A stretch of DNA of 59,452 bases from Anaerolineales bacterium HSG25 (GCA_030377865.1 JAUCGA010000025.1:1-59452); one strand, 5' to 3'. Positions 1 through 9,098 are shown, counted from the stretch's first letter. A program made the numbers and translations. Notes: generated by a model not told the origin, from the letters alone.

Positions 1-134
1 TTGTGACATCGTGGCCTCCCCACTGTCTTTTAAGGTTATGAGATATTATACTTCAAGTAGGGTGCAAAACGCTACTTTCTACTAATACTATTCATTTTAT
101 ACTACTTCATACTAGCGAATGGGGAGATGCAAGT

Positions 135-303
135 ATGGAATGAAATAGTAAATGGTAAACAATGAATGGTAAATTGCAAATTACGTTTGTCGCCAAGAAC
201 GGTTTGAATACTGGTACTGAAAATACGACAAAGTTGACCATGTTTATCCGTAATGCCGCTCGTTCACCATTTATAATTCACCATTTACCATTTATAATTT
301 TGA
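135..303 (+). repeat. Family K repeat, copy 1 (about 169 bp)
   Basis: This stretch recurs in the same orientation at 3005-3172 with scattered substitutions. Both ends are built from short words of the type AATGGTAAA and their complements (ATTTACCATT), so the ends form long imperfect inverted repeats around a conserved centre containing ACGTTTGTC and ATCCGTAATGCCGCTCG. No reading frame is shared by the two copies. It looks like a non-autonomous miniature element. Confidence 0.75.
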
Positions 304-480
304 TAATTTGTAACTACGCAGAACTCATCCAATGACTATTTGAGTTGTGCGGGGTCTTCAATCATACGGTTCATGCGATTGCACTATATTTCACAAATTT
401 GCAATTTGGGTGTAGTATATGGCTTGGTTTTTGAGCCTGATGATAAAATTCGTCACTAATCAACATAACAATTTTCAACA

Positions 481-516
481 GTTAGTCATGCAATTTATGA
501 AATTAAAATGACTAAC
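481..516. promoter_or_regulatory. Inverted repeat in the mdh leader
   Basis: GTTAGTCAT (481-489) and ATGACTAAC (508-516) are perfect 9-bp inverted repeats separated by 18 A/T-rich bases, ending 16 bases before the ribosome binding site of mdh. It could be an operator or an RNA stem-loop. No T-run follows, so it is not an intrinsic terminator. Positions 1-480 hold family K copy 1 and otherwise A/T-rich DNA in which I see no gene. Confidence 0.4.
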
Positions 517-542
517 ATTTCTATTTTTCGAGGAGAAATATC

Positions 543-1520
543 ATGAGTAACGTCGTAAAAGTCGCTGTAACCGGCGCGGCCGGTAATATTGGATATGCAC
601 TATTGTTCCGTCTAGCTTCAGGTGAAATTTTTGGACAAGACACACGAGTAGCTCTGCATTTGCTAGAAATTACTCCGGCTCTAAAAGCCTTAGAAGGAGT
701 AGTTATGGAACTAAATGACTGTGCCTTTCCATTGTTAGATAACGTGGTTATTACTGACAACGCCGAAGTTGCGTTTGATGGGATTAACTGGGGATTATTA
801 GTCGGAGCAAAACCTCGAGGCAAAGGCATGGAGCGGGGTGATTTAATTCGCGAAAATGGCCCGATTTTCACAGGACAAGGTAAAGCGCTTAACAAAGCGG
901 CTGATAATGTACGAGTATTGGTAGTTGGGAACCCAGCTAACACCAACGCCTTAATTGCGGCTAACAATAGCGATGTCTCTGCCAACCGTTTTGCGGCTAT
1001 GACGCAACTTGATGAAAACCGAGCCTATAGCCAGTTGGCTACCAAAGCAGGTGTAAAAGTAACTGACATCAGCAATGTGACAATTTGGGGTAACCACAGC
1101 GCCACGCAATATCCTGATATAGAAAACGCAAAAATTAATGGCAAACCTGTATCAGAAGTAATTACTGACCAAGCATGGTTACAAGGTGAATTTATTACCA
1201 CCGTACAAAAACGAGGCGCGGCCATCATCAAAGCCCGAGGCGCATCCTCAGCCGCTTCAGCCGCTTCAGCCGCTCTAGACCATGTAATGAACATGGGCAA
1301 GAAAACTCCTGATGGTGAATGGTTCTCTTGCGCTGTACCATCTGATGGAAGCTATGGTGTCGATGAAGGATTAGTCTTCTCCTTCCCAATTACTGCTGAT
1401 GGTGAAGGTGGATTCAGTATTGTACAAGGGTTGTCGATGAGCGACTTCGCCAAAGAGAAATTTGCTCTTACCCTAGAAGAGCTTCGAGACGAAAAAGAAG
1501 TAGTTAGCGATCTCCTATAA
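543..1520 (+). CDS. mdh: Malate dehydrogenase (NAD-dependent, type 2)
   Basis: Interconverts malate and oxaloacetate with NAD(H) in the cytoplasm, as part of the TCA cycle. The protein has 325 residues, the family length. The Rossmann glycine motif GAAGNIG is at residues 11-17. The mobile loop PRGKGMER (91-98) carries the substrate-binding arginines, the GNPANTN motif starts at 129, TQLDENRA spans 154-161 with the catalytic Asp, and WGNHS holds the catalytic His185. The start is supported by AGGAGA about 6 bases upstream. The gene stands alone: a B-family hairpin element begins 7 bp after the stop and a terminator-like hairpin lies at 1777-1809. The fold is shared with lactate dehydrogenase, but the loop arginines and the overall sequence favour malate dehydrogenase. 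Confidence 0.95.
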   Translation: MSNVVKVAVTGAAGNIGYALLFRLASGEIFGQDTRVALHLLEITPALKALEGVVMELNDCAFPLLDNVVITDNAEVAFDGINWGLLVGAKPRGKGMERGDLIRENGPIFTGQGKALNKAADNVRVLVVGNPANTNALIAANNSDVSANRFAAMTQLDENRAYSQLATKAGVKVTDISNVTIWGNHSATQYPDIENAKINGKPVSEVITDQAWLQGEFITTVQKRGAAIIKARGASSAASAASAALDHVMNMGKKTPDGEWFSCAVPSDGSYGVDEGLVFSFPITADGEGGFSIVQGLSMSDFAKEKFALTLEELRDEKEVVSDLL

Positions 1521-1527
1521 ACGAAAC

Positions 1528-1618
1528 GTAAAAGTTCAGTAAAACCGCCCTAGAAACCCGATTTCTTTAAGAAATCGGGTTTCTGACGCTCCTTCTGGCA
1601 AGTTCACTGAATATTTAC
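1528..1618 (+). repeat. Family B element, copy 1
   Basis: A 91-bp element with ends GTAAAAGTTCAGTAA and (complement) GTAAATATTCAGTGAA. Its centre is a strong hairpin with arms AGAAACCCGATTTCTT / AAGAAATCGGGTTTCT. It begins 7 bp after the mdh stop. Other copies: 5344-5434, 19534-19624, 46558-46636, 48650-48729 and 57043-57133. Confidence 0.85.
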
Positions 1619-1627
1619 TTAGAATTA

Positions 1628-1756
1628 GGGCTGTTCAGTTCTCCATGTTCGTCACGCTACAAGCGTGACCTCCACGGCCTCATGTCTGACAAAATCACTG
1701 TAGGTGACGCTTGTAGCGTCACAATTATGCCTATATAGATTAGAACTGAACAGCCC
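1628..1756. repeat. Family H element, copy 1 (perfect 15-bp ends)
   Basis: A 129-bp element with perfect terminal inverted repeats GGGCTGTTCAGTTCT (1628-1642) and AGAACTGAACAGCCC (1742-1756). Inside are two hairpins, GTCACGCT-ACA-AGCGTGAC and GTGACGCT-TGT-AGCGTCAC, whose loops are complementary to each other. A diverged, interrupted copy in the opposite orientation ends at 37205. Confidence 0.75.
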
Positions 1757-1776
1757 TTGAGTTAGAATATAATGAA

Positions 1777-1809
1777 GAAGAAGCGAGAGAAAATTCTCTC
1801 GCTTCTTTT
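1777..1809. terminator. Terminator-like hairpin after mdh
   Basis: An almost perfect stem (about 13-17 bp, centred on AAGCGAGAGAA / TTCTCTCGCTT) with a two-base loop, followed by CTTCTTTTG. The uridine run is short, so termination is likely rather than certain. It separates mdh from hemC. Confidence 0.55.
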
Positions 1810-1825
1810 GTATTACCCATCTCAG

Positions 1826-1960
1826 TACCCGATATGCTGATTAAATAAAAATTTTTCGACAAGATTTACAGGATTATTGTTACCGTTTTTATCCTGTTCA
1901 TCCTGTAAATCCTGTCAGATTGCCTTGTTTTTTATTTCCGATAATCTCTCTTGTCGGGTA
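1826..1960. repeat. Family E element, copy 1
   Basis: Bounded by TACCCGA and its complement TCGGGTA. It contains repeated ACAGGATT / AATCCTGT words in inverted orientation. Related copies are at 28317-28442 and 51358-51425, and a minimal palindrome with the same ends is at 12087-12130. It ends 41 bp before hemC, so it may lie in the hemC leader. Confidence 0.6.
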
Positions 1961-2000
1961 ACGAGTATTACCCATAACTTCCACTAAGGATGATACCCAC

Positions 2001-2924
2001 ATGAAATTAACAATTGGCTCCCGAAAATCCATGCTGGCTCAGACCCAAACCAACATGGTCAAACAGATGTTACTAGCTCATTGGCCTGACCTAACCGTTG
2101 AGATTGACCTAATTGATACACAAGGAGATTTAAATCGAACTGACCCGTTACCCGAAATTGGGGGAAAGGGGTTATTTACCTTAGAGTTAGAAGAAGCCTT
2201 ACGCGCCAAACGAATTGATTTGGCCGTTCATAGTCTAAAAGATTTACCTGTTGAAGATAGTCCCGATTTGGCTGTCGTAGCGATTCCAGTCCGAGCCGCG
2301 GCGCAAGATATGCTGGTTTCACATCAGGCTCAAACCATTACCGAACTGCCTCCCAACGCGGTTGTTGGAACCAGTAGTCGCCGTCGGGCGGCTCAGGTAT
2401 TGGCATTACGTCCCGATGTGACCATCAAAGATATCCGAGGGAATGTGGATACTCGTCTGCGTAAATTGGATGATCCTAATCAAGGATACGATGCTATTCT
2501 ATTGGCTCAAGCGGGGCTGGATCGCCTCGGTTACGATTTAGCGCATGCCCATGCGCTCACACCCGAACAGATGCTTCCCGCTCCCGGTCAAGGAGCGCTA
2601 GGGATTCAAGGACGAGCAGATGATCCACAGGTTAACGCCTATCTACAGGCGCTTGATGATTCCGCTACACGCAATCGTGTCGTGGCAGAACGAGCTTTTT
2701 TGAACAGCTTAGGCGGAGGGTGTTCCTTGCCCGTCGGTGCTTGGGCCACATTATCAGACCATCGAATCACGCTCCAGGGCATAGTAGCGAGTGCCGATGG
2801 AAAAACAGTCATTAAAATAGAGGACAACGCGCCTCTGGCTGAGGCCGAACAGTTAGGACGTTCTGTGGCACAACGTGCGATTGATCAAGGAGCCAAGGCT
2901 TTGTTAGACGTTCATGTTTCTTGA
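2001..2924 (+). CDS. hemC: Hydroxymethylbilane synthase (porphobilinogen deaminase)
   Basis: Polymerises four porphobilinogen molecules to hydroxymethylbilane, the first linear tetrapyrrole of haem, sirohaem and cobalamin synthesis. The protein has 307 residues, normal for the family. It starts with the typical GSRKSxLA motif (6-13). HSLKDLP carries the catalytic Asp81, GTSSRRRAAQ spans 123-132, and LGGGCSLPVGA contains Cys241, the attachment site of the dipyrromethane cofactor. The ATG follows an AAGGATGAT ribosome binding site. No other haem gene is adjacent. Downstream DNA to 3643 is repeat-rich. Confidence 0.96.
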   Translation: MKLTIGSRKSMLAQTQTNMVKQMLLAHWPDLTVEIDLIDTQGDLNRTDPLPEIGGKGLFTLELEEALRAKRIDLAVHSLKDLPVEDSPDLAVVAIPVRAAAQDMLVSHQAQTITELPPNAVVGTSSRRRAAQVLALRPDVTIKDIRGNVDTRLRKLDDPNQGYDAILLAQAGLDRLGYDLAHAHALTPEQMLPAPGQGALGIQGRADDPQVNAYLQALDDSATRNRVVAERAFLNSLGGGCSLPVGAWATLSDHRITLQGIVASADGKTVIKIEDNAPLAEAEQLGRSVAQRAIDQGAKALLDVHVS

Positions 2925-3004
2925 AAAATTCCTGATGCTACCGGAGTTTGTGGGATATATAAATGATTTTTTGCCTCCAAAGTGCATCATAAGGATTATA
3001 CAGG

Positions 3005-3172
3005 ATGGAATGAAATGGTAAACGGTAAACGGTGAATGGTGAACTGTAAATTACGTTTGTCACCAGAGCAATTTGGATACTGGCATTGAAAATACGACAA
3101 AGTTGATCAGATTTATCCGTAATGCCGCTCGTTTACCGTTTATAATTCACCATTTACCATTTACAATTTTCC
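3005..3172 (+). repeat. Family K repeat, copy 2
   Basis: Second copy of the element at 135-303, same orientation. The 66-codon frame that can be read through it (3073-3273) is absent in copy 1 and is not a gene. Confidence 0.75.
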
Positions 3173-3176
3173 ATGA

Positions 3177-3250
3177 GGGTAACGGGTGTGTACCCGTTAC
3201 CCATAACAGGCGGGTAGTGCGAAGCCTCCTTGAAGGAGGATATACCCGCC
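3177..3250. repeat. Two consecutive hairpins
   Basis: The first stem is GGGTAACGGGT / ACCCGTTACCC (3177-3202). The second has outer arms GGCGGGTA / TACCCGCC (3209-3250) with an inner stem CCTCC-TTGA-AGGAGG. The inner stem resembles the CCTTCAAGG / CCTTGAAGG hairpin at 47809-47832. Confidence 0.6.
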
Positions 3251-3317
3251 AAATACCCGTTACGATTACATAATCGCAACGATCAGGAAACGATCAGGAA
3301 AACACTGAAAAAGATCA

Positions 3318-3523
3318 TGTCACCCTGAGCGATTTTTGCGAAGGGTCTCTCTTACCCAAATTTAGGTGGATTCTGTAGTGGTCAGCTTGATGTTGAAAAA
3401 GATTATGTCACCCTGAGCGTTTTGTGCGAAGAGTCTCTTTTACCCGAATTTAGGTAGATTCGGGCGGATACTTCGCCTTCGGTTCAGCATGACATGGTTT
3501 TCAACATCATCTTGACCATCATA
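3318..3523. repeat. Direct repeats and family D element, copy 1
   Basis: A roughly 60-bp unit beginning GATYATGTCACCCTGAGCG occurs at about 3318 and again 84 bp later. The second unit lies inside a D-family element (3375-3523) with ends GTAGTGGTCAGCTTGATG and CATCATCTTGACCATCAT. Other D copies: 51124-51226, 55309-55402 and 55711-55813. Together with the preceding entries this accounts for the gene-free stretch 2925-3570. Confidence 0.65.
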
Positions 3524-3570
3524 ATTATTTTACTTTACACAGATTTTTGGTATAGTTGAACCGAATATCA

Positions 3571-3657
3571 ATGCAACATACAAAACCCCACCACGCCATG
3601 CCATGCGGTGGGGTTTTTGAAATAAAGGAGATGTATTTACACCATGTTAACGATTAG
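3571..3657 (+). promoter_or_regulatory. Attenuator-like leader of the ABC-F gene with a possible 28-codon leader peptide
   Basis: The stem ACCCCACC / GGTGGGGT (about 3584-3614), followed by TTTTT, looks like an intrinsic terminator and lies only about 10 bases before the AAAGGAG of the ABC-F gene. An ATG at 3571 opens a 28-codon frame that runs through the hairpin and stops at 3657, overlapping the ABC-F start at 3644. It lacks an obvious ribosome binding site. Transcription attenuation controls some ABC-F genes in other bacteria; its operation here is inference. The hairpin could instead terminate upstream transcription. Confidence 0.45.
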
Positions 3658-5278
3658 TAACTTAACCCTCGCCTATGGTGACCGAACCTTATTTAAGGAA
3701 GTTGACCTGAAGTTTTTACCCAGCAACTGTTATGGTCTCATTGGAGCGAACGGAGCCGGAAAATCGACTTTTTTGAAGATTATATCGGGCGAAATTGAGC
3801 AAACCCACGGCGATGTGTTCATGAATCCAAATGAACGATTAGCTGTTTTACAGCAGGATCAGTTCGCGTTTGATGAGTTTACAGTCCTACATACCGTTAT
3901 TAAAGGCCACCAACGATTGTACGAGATTATGATTGAACGAGACAAAATTTATGCCAAACCCGATTTCTCAGACGAAGATGGCGTTAAGGCGGCAGAGTTG
4001 GAGGATGAGTTCGCCGAAATGGGAGGCTACGAGGCTGAATCGGAAGCGGCTTCTTTGCTTAAAGGACTAGGTATTGGTGAAAATTTGCATGACAAACAAA
4101 TGGGTAGTTTAGAAGCAGGTCAAAAAGTGCGAGTTCTGCTGGCTCAGGCTCTGTTTGGCAACCCCGATATTTTGCTTCTCGATGAGCCGACCAACAACCT
4201 CGACCTCCAGTCGATTAGTTGGTTAGAGGATTTTTTGAGTAAGTTCAGCAACACCGTAATTGTTGTCTCGCACGACCGGCACTTTTTAAACAATGTCTGC
4301 ACTCATATTTCCGATATTGACTTTGGTCGGATAAAAACATACGTTGGTAACTATGATTTTTGGTATCAATCTAGTCAGTTAGCCTTGCGTCAACGACAAG
4401 AATCGAGTAAAAAGGCAACAGATAAGATTAAAGAGTTAGAAGATTTTGTGCGCCGCTTTAGTGCTAACGCATCCAAGTCGAAACAGGCTACCGCTCGGAA
4501 AAAACTGATTGACAAACTCCGTCCCGAAGAGATGCCAGCCTCAACCCGAAAATTCCCCTACATCGACTTTAAGTCCGACCGCCCATGTGGTAAGGTCATC
4601 GCTAATGTAACGGGGGTCAGCCACACCTTTGATGGTGAACATGTGCTGAATGACTTTAACCTGACTGTCGAGAACGGAGATAAAATCATCTTTTTAGGCC
4701 CTAACGATCTGGTCAAAACGGTTCTGTTTGAGATTCTAGTGGGTAATATTGAGCCGGATAAAGGACAGGTTACTTGGGGCACAACAATCAAAACAACCTA
4801 TTTCCCAAAAGAAAATAGTCAGTTTTTTGACACGGATCTGAATCTGGTCGATTGGTTGCGCCAATATACCACCGAGGATGATAGTAATATTGTACGAGGC
4901 TATCTGGGGCGCATGCTCTTCTCTGGTGAGGAGGCGTTGAAAGAGGTAAATGTCCTTTCTGGGGGTGAGAAGGTGCGCTGTATGCTCTCTCGCATGATGC
5001 TTCGGGGAGCTAACGTGCTGTTGTTTGACGATCCGACCAACCATCTTGATTTAGAGGCGATTACGGCGCTTAACAATGCACTCATCAAATTTAAGGATGT
5101 AATTCTCTTTTCATCTCATGACCACGAATTTGTCTCTACCGTTGCCAATCGGGTGATTGAACTGACTCCCAATGGAGTCATTGACCGTGCTATGACCTTC
5201 GAGGAATATGTCAAAAATAAGCAGGTGCAACAACTCCGAGCTAAGTTATATCAGCATGTAGAACTGTTTAAGTTGTAA
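3644..5278 (+). CDS. ABC-F family ATPase (YkpA/YbiT type)
   Basis: A soluble protein of 544 residues with two fused ATP-binding cassettes and no membrane segment. Such proteins act on ribosomes as translation factors or antibiotic-protection factors. Cassette 1 has Walker A GANGAGKST (34-42), an atypical signature SLEAGQ (155-160) and Walker B ILLLDEP from residue 176. Cassette 2 has a degenerate Walker A, GPNDLVKT from residue 352, which lacks the usual GxGK(S/T), but a normal LSGGE signature (438-442) and LLFDDPTNHLDL. From memory the YkpA/YbiT branch tolerates a degenerate second Walker A, so this need not mean loss of function. The linker between cassettes is Lys/Arg-rich. The ATG follows AAAGGAG. 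Confidence 0.9.
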   Translation: MLTISNLTLAYGDRTLFKEVDLKFLPSNCYGLIGANGAGKSTFLKIISGEIEQTHGDVFMNPNERLAVLQQDQFAFDEFTVLHTVIKGHQRLYEIMIERDKIYAKPDFSDEDGVKAAELEDEFAEMGGYEAESEAASLLKGLGIGENLHDKQMGSLEAGQKVRVLLAQALFGNPDILLLDEPTNNLDLQSISWLEDFLSKFSNTVIVVSHDRHFLNNVCTHISDIDFGRIKTYVGNYDFWYQSSQLALRQRQESSKKATDKIKELEDFVRRFSANASKSKQATARKKLIDKLRPEEMPASTRKFPYIDFKSDRPCGKVIANVTGVSHTFDGEHVLNDFNLTVENGDKIIFLGPNDLVKTVLFEILVGNIEPDKGQVTWGTTIKTTYFPKENSQFFDTDLNLVDWLRQYTTEDDSNIVRGYLGRMLFSGEEALKEVNVLSGGEKVRCMLSRMMLRGANVLLFDDPTNHLDLEAITALNNALIKFKDVILFSSHDHEFVSTVANRVIELTPNGVIDRAMTFEEYVKNKQVQQLRAKLYQHVELFKL

Positions 5279-5343
5279 GGATACCTAGGAAGTTCCAGAA
5301 TTTAAAACCTCTCAAAACCATTGTGACACTCTACCCCTCAGTC

Positions 5344-5434
5344 GTAAATATTCAGTGAACTCGCCAGAAGGAGCGTCAGAAACCCGATTTCTTTAAGAAA
5401 TCGGGTTTCTAGGGCGGTTTTACTGAACTTTTAC
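5344..5434 (-). repeat. Family B element, copy 2
   Basis: A 91-bp copy in reverse orientation relative to copy 1, between the ABC-F gene and the Crp-type gene, 66 bp after the ABC-F stop. The central hairpin arms are identical to those of copy 1. Confidence 0.85.
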
Positions 5435-5509
5435 AGCAGGGGGGTAGAGACTCTGCTCAATTTGGGAGATTTATTTTCTTGGAATTGCCTTAACTGAGGT
5501 TATTATTTC

Positions 5510-6190
5510 ATGTCCGTTCCGTTAAACCAGCAAACTAAACAGCTACTGAAATCAATTTCTTTTTTTCATCTATTGAGTAACGATATATTGGTAGATATTG
5601 CCGTGACCGTAACCGTACATCAATTTCAAGCAGGTGAGATTATATTTTTAGATGGTGATCCATTTGCGGGGCTACACCTGATCGAAAAGGGGTTGGTCAA
5701 ATTGTACTCTATGTCGGAAAAGGGACGAGAGTACGTGTTGAGGGTGTTGCAAGCGGGTGAGTTATGTAATGAGGTGCCGATTATTGACGGTGGGCCGAAT
5801 CCAATTAATTGCCAAGCGGTTGAGGATAGCACGATCTGGATTATTTCTGCGAAAAGCTTAGAGCAGTTGCAGATACAGCATCCAGTTTTACGCGGTATCA
5901 TTGTCAGAAATGTTGCCATACGCTGTCGGCAGTTGGTCAGGCAAATTAGTCGGCTCTCTTTTTTGTCGGTTCCGGGACGGTTGGCCGCATTTCTTCTGAA
6001 CCAGAGCAAAGGAGAAGATATAGTGGCTCGTCGCTGGACACAGGAGGAGTTGGCGACCTATTTAGGAACAGTCCGCGAGGTGGTTAGTCGTGCTTTTCAG
6101 GATTTACAACGAGCGGGTCTGATTTCAGTCAATCGGCACGAAATTCATATATTGAATCGTGCTCGTTTAGAAGAATTGGCAGAGATATAG
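5510..6190 (+). CDS. Crp/Fnr family transcription regulator
   Basis: A 226-residue regulator with an N-terminal cyclic-nucleotide-binding-type barrel (about 20-125), a dimerisation helix, and a C-terminal winged helix-turn-helix (about 176-210; WTQEELATYLGTVREVVSRAF). The recognition helix carries the family R-E-x-x-S-R pattern (TVREVVSR). The segment equivalent to the phosphate-binding cassette, GELCNEVPIIDGGPNPINCQA, lacks the Arg-Ser/Thr pair that contacts cAMP in Crp. There is also no Fnr-type N-terminal cysteine cluster. The ligand is therefore unknown. The gene ends at TAG directly against an A-family element. A B-family element lies in its upstream region. Confidence 0.88.
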   Translation: MSVPLNQQTKQLLKSISFFHLLSNDILVDIAVTVTVHQFQAGEIIFLDGDPFAGLHLIEKGLVKLYSMSEKGREYVLRVLQAGELCNEVPIIDGGPNPINCQAVEDSTIWIISAKSLEQLQIQHPVLRGIIVRNVAIRCRQLVRQISRLSFLSVPGRLAAFLLNQSKGEDIVARRWTQEELATYLGTVREVVSRAFQDLQRAGLISVNRHEIHILNRARLEELAEI

Positions 6191-6385
6191 AAAGGAGTGC
6201 AAAAGCATCTTGCTTTTGCCGCAGACAAACATGCAAAAGCAAGATGCTTTTGCACTCCGCAGACAAACATGCAAAAGCAAGATGCTTTTGCCGCAGACAA
6301 ACATGCAAAAGCAAGAAGCTTTTGCACTCCGGAGACATCGAATTTGAATTTTTATGCGATAATAAGTTATTGCCGAACAAGTCTC
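6191..6385. mobile_element. Family A miniature element, copy 1 (rearranged)
   Basis: Fills exactly the space between the convergent stop codons of the Crp-type gene (6190) and the glycosyltransferase (6386). The right end has the family motif ending CCGAACAAGTC. The left terminal repeat is missing, and the element starts at AAAGGAGTGCAAAAGC. The core GCAAAAGC-hairpin unit is amplified: hairpins with loop pairs ATCTT / AAGAT alternate with the spacer CGCAGACAAACAT. Confidence 0.8.
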
Positions 6386-9085
6386 TTACTCCGAAATCGT
6401 CACCGTGGTTAGATGAAAGCTATTTCCAGCAGGATTGCCCGCTTCGTCGAGCCAATCGAGCCGCTCAAATGTGTCGGGTAGATACAATCCAATTTGGAGT
6501 GGATAGTCGCCAAGTGGAATATCTACGGAGAGGGGAATGGCATGCTGGTCGGCGATGATTTGGCCGGGTCGCCATAAATCGGTCGGGTATTGCCAACAGA
6601 CTGGCACACCATCCGCCTGAGCGACGAGACCAGTATCTTCCTTTTCTAAATGGGTAAAGACTTGATAGTTGGCCGGTATCGAGGTTAGCGCCTGCCAATA
6701 CAGCGTGACGGGCAGTCGTCCGTTGGGGGTGGCGCGTTGGGTGTCGATGTCGTACCCCACCAGTTGAATCAGGTTAGCAAAGTTGACCGAAATCGGAATC
6801 GCCCCCCGTACCGAACGGGCAAACTGCTCTGGAGTAGCGCTTTGGTCAAACAACACCGCCAAAGCAGTCTCATCAGTCTCATCAGTCTCATCAGTCTGCC
6901 TCGGCTCTAGCCTAATGGGGGTAAGTTGTTTGACCCGCATGTTTTTACCGTTACTTAGGTCAAATTGACGTACGGTCTGGTAACTGGTCTCAATTATATC
7001 GGTTGGTAACTCAACCGGATCAATCAAATCATCGGCCAAAAAATAGAATTCTGGCTGAGGGTCGCAGGCTCGGGGTGCGCCGCGAGTGTACCATGTGGTC
7101 ACATCCGGCTCTTCGTTACTGCCGTAATCGCCCTGTAATTCACCCATGCTGATTTGCTGTCCAACGGCCTTCCATCCGGCTCGATGAGCGAAGCCAAAGA
7201 ATCCGGCCTTGGGCGGTTCTTTATAGGGTGTCCAAAACAGAGCCATCTCTCCGGCGGGATAATCCTGCCAATACTCCACATCATGCCGCACAAAACTATT
7301 CCACAAAAACACGGTCAACAAAAGATAAAGTATGGCCGGTAACAGATAACCGTTTGGCGGCAGAAGAGTTGCCAAGCCGCGTTGAATCGAGGGGCTGAGT
7401 CGACCTGCATGCTGTTGAAGCAATAAGCTAAACTCATACAAGGCCAATCCACTCAACAACGACCAAGCCGGAACGATGGTGTAGATATGGGTCAGCCCCA
7501 AGGCCACGACAAAATTGTAGCCTAAAAATGGTACCGCGAGCCAAACCACTATCGACTGAGTGACTGAGCCAAAAGGAAGCTGTAAAAACAGGCCGAGCAG
7601 AAGTAACGCAAAGGGTAGAAAAGCGAGACTCCAATCATCAAATCCATGCCCACCAAAAAAGTTAAAATCTAGCCCATCAGGGCGCATGAGAATGAACAGG
7701 ATACCCAAAGTTAGTAGCAAGCCTAGCGTATAACGTCCCCACTGCACCAATTTGGCAAATAGTACCGGATCAAAATGGAGAGAATTTATCACCCAAGCTG
7801 ATTTTTCGACTCGGTGCTGATCGGTTTGCTTGTCCTTGCTGAAACAAACTTTCCACAAGGCCCAAGCAAAAATCAGTAGAGTGGTCAAGACAATGTAATA
7901 AAAGGAACTGTAAAAACTGTTAAAGTGGAAAAAATCAGGCAAGTTGTTACGCAAACTATCGCCGATTCGGTTGCCCACATATTCGCCGGTGCGATTGGCT
8001 TGGGGGTCGAGGCTGTAAGGCAAGTAAAAGGGCAAGCTGGTCATCAACATGCCGAGCATGAACAATCCACTCGACAGATAGGGCGCTTGGCGAAGCATAG
8101 CCACTCCACCTTGTTTTAATAATGGTTTTACAGTGACTACCGTTACAATCCAAACCAAGGCGGGTAGTACCAAAATAGCGTCGTAATGAGCCAACAATCC
8201 CATGCCGAGCGATAGACCACTCACAAAAGCAAGCCGTTTTTGACCAGTTTGCTGCCAGACCAAAAGTAGCAACAAGGCCACACTACTAAACCAAACCACC
8301 AAAGCTTGATACTGCACAATCCGACCGAAGGCAACCATAAATCCGTTGAAGGCGAAGAAACCTCCAGCCAACGTACCAACCGTCACGGCGAATCGGCTTT
8401 CCGTAAGAGGCGGAATCAATATCCTTTGCCCAAGCAAAATAATGGTCAGGATGCCCCACATGGAGGCCAGGGTGAAGGGCAGGCGAGCTATAGCCTCGGT
8501 GACGGTTCCGGTCAAGGTCCACATGGTCATAGGATAGAGCAGTTCGCTGGGGCCTTTGGAGCGTAGGAACAGGGCATCTTCATGGCCGGTTAGGCTCTCA
8601 GCCGCGCTAATCATAGCCAAAGCTTCATCGCCCTGAAATTCACTATAGTTGAGGTTGGTCAGCCGTAAAGCGAGTGGCATGGCAATAATGAGGAAATACA
8701 GCAACAGCGTTGAAACGGAGATTGTAGGTAGATAGCCTGTGTCGGTGTGGGGAATATTCGACCAAACCTGTTTGCCTACGAGTGGAAGTAGGGCGACCAG
8801 ATTCAACGTCAAAAGTAACTGCCAGCGTTCGATTGGGCCGGGCAGATAATGGAGGAGCAACATGGTCATGCCGCTAAAGGTATAACTGAGGACGGCGGCC
8901 ATGACTATCCGCCAAAGGAAACTATGACGAGTAAAAAATCGGTGTGACCATGACCAACCGGGGAGGAATGTGACTAGCAGTAACGCGCCAAGCACACGCA
9001 AGGGGTTGGCTGAGGGAAGTAAAAGGCTTATGTTGGCGACGAGAAGACTCGCCAAATAAAGCACTGCAAGTGAACGGTTTTTCAA
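6386..9085 (-). CDS. GT-C type membrane glycosyltransferase (GT39/ArnT-like)
   Basis: A large integral membrane protein of 899 residues from the proposed start. The first two-thirds contain a dozen or more hydrophobic segments. The last third is a soluble, presumably extracytoplasmic domain containing a Thr-Asp-Glu triplet run (TDETDETDET). The first extracytoplasmic loop carries EFQGDEA with the Asp-Glu pair typical of polyprenyl-phosphate-dependent GT-C transferases (GT39/GT83, PMT_2). It probably transfers a sugar from a lipid carrier to a protein or glycan outside the membrane; donor and acceptor are unknown. I chose TTG at 9085 because AGAGG lies 4 bases before it. A longer frame starting with TTG at 9115 would begin inside the terminal repeat of element A2. 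It originally followed the cyclodeaminase gene by about 10 bases. Confidence 0.8.
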   Translation of the reverse strand: MKNRSLAVLYLASLLVANISLLLPSANPLRVLGALLLVTFLPGWSWSHRFFTRHSFLWRIVMAAVLSYTFSGMTMLLLHYLPGPIERWQLLLTLNLVALLPLVGKQVWSNIPHTDTGYLPTISVSTLLLYFLIIAMPLALRLTNLNYSEFQGDEALAMISAAESLTGHEDALFLRSKGPSELLYPMTMWTLTGTVTEAIARLPFTLASMWGILTIILLGQRILIPPLTESRFAVTVGTLAGGFFAFNGFMVAFGRIVQYQALVVWFSSVALLLLLVWQQTGQKRLAFVSGLSLGMGLLAHYDAILVLPALVWIVTVVTVKPLLKQGGVAMLRQAPYLSSGLFMLGMLMTSLPFYLPYSLDPQANRTGEYVGNRIGDSLRNNLPDFFHFNSFYSSFYYIVLTTLLIFAWALWKVCFSKDKQTDQHRVEKSAWVINSLHFDPVLFAKLVQWGRYTLGLLLTLGILFILMRPDGLDFNFFGGHGFDDWSLAFLPFALLLLGLFLQLPFGSVTQSIVVWLAVPFLGYNFVVALGLTHIYTIVPAWSLLSGLALYEFSLLLQQHAGRLSPSIQRGLATLLPPNGYLLPAILYLLLTVFLWNSFVRHDVEYWQDYPAGEMALFWTPYKEPPKAGFFGFAHRAGWKAVGQQISMGELQGDYGSNEEPDVTTWYTRGAPRACDPQPEFYFLADDLIDPVELPTDIIETSYQTVRQFDLSNGKNMRVKQLTPIRLEPRQTDETDETDETALAVLFDQSATPEQFARSVRGAIPISVNFANLIQLVGYDIDTQRATPNGRLPVTLYWQALTSIPANYQVFTHLEKEDTGLVAQADGVPVCWQYPTDLWRPGQIIADQHAIPLSVDIPLGDYPLQIGLYLPDTFERLDWLDEAGNPAGNSFHLTTVTISE

Positions 9086-9098
9086 ACGGCCTCTACTA

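Noticed and set aside
3073..3273. 66-codon frame on the plus strand
   Set aside because: Runs through repeat K2 and two hairpins; the frame is not kept in repeat copy K1.
6129..6558. Several short frames on both strands with KHAKARCFC-type repeats
   Set aside because: They are translations of the GCAAAAGC hairpins of element A1; similar peptides appear at every A element in any frame.
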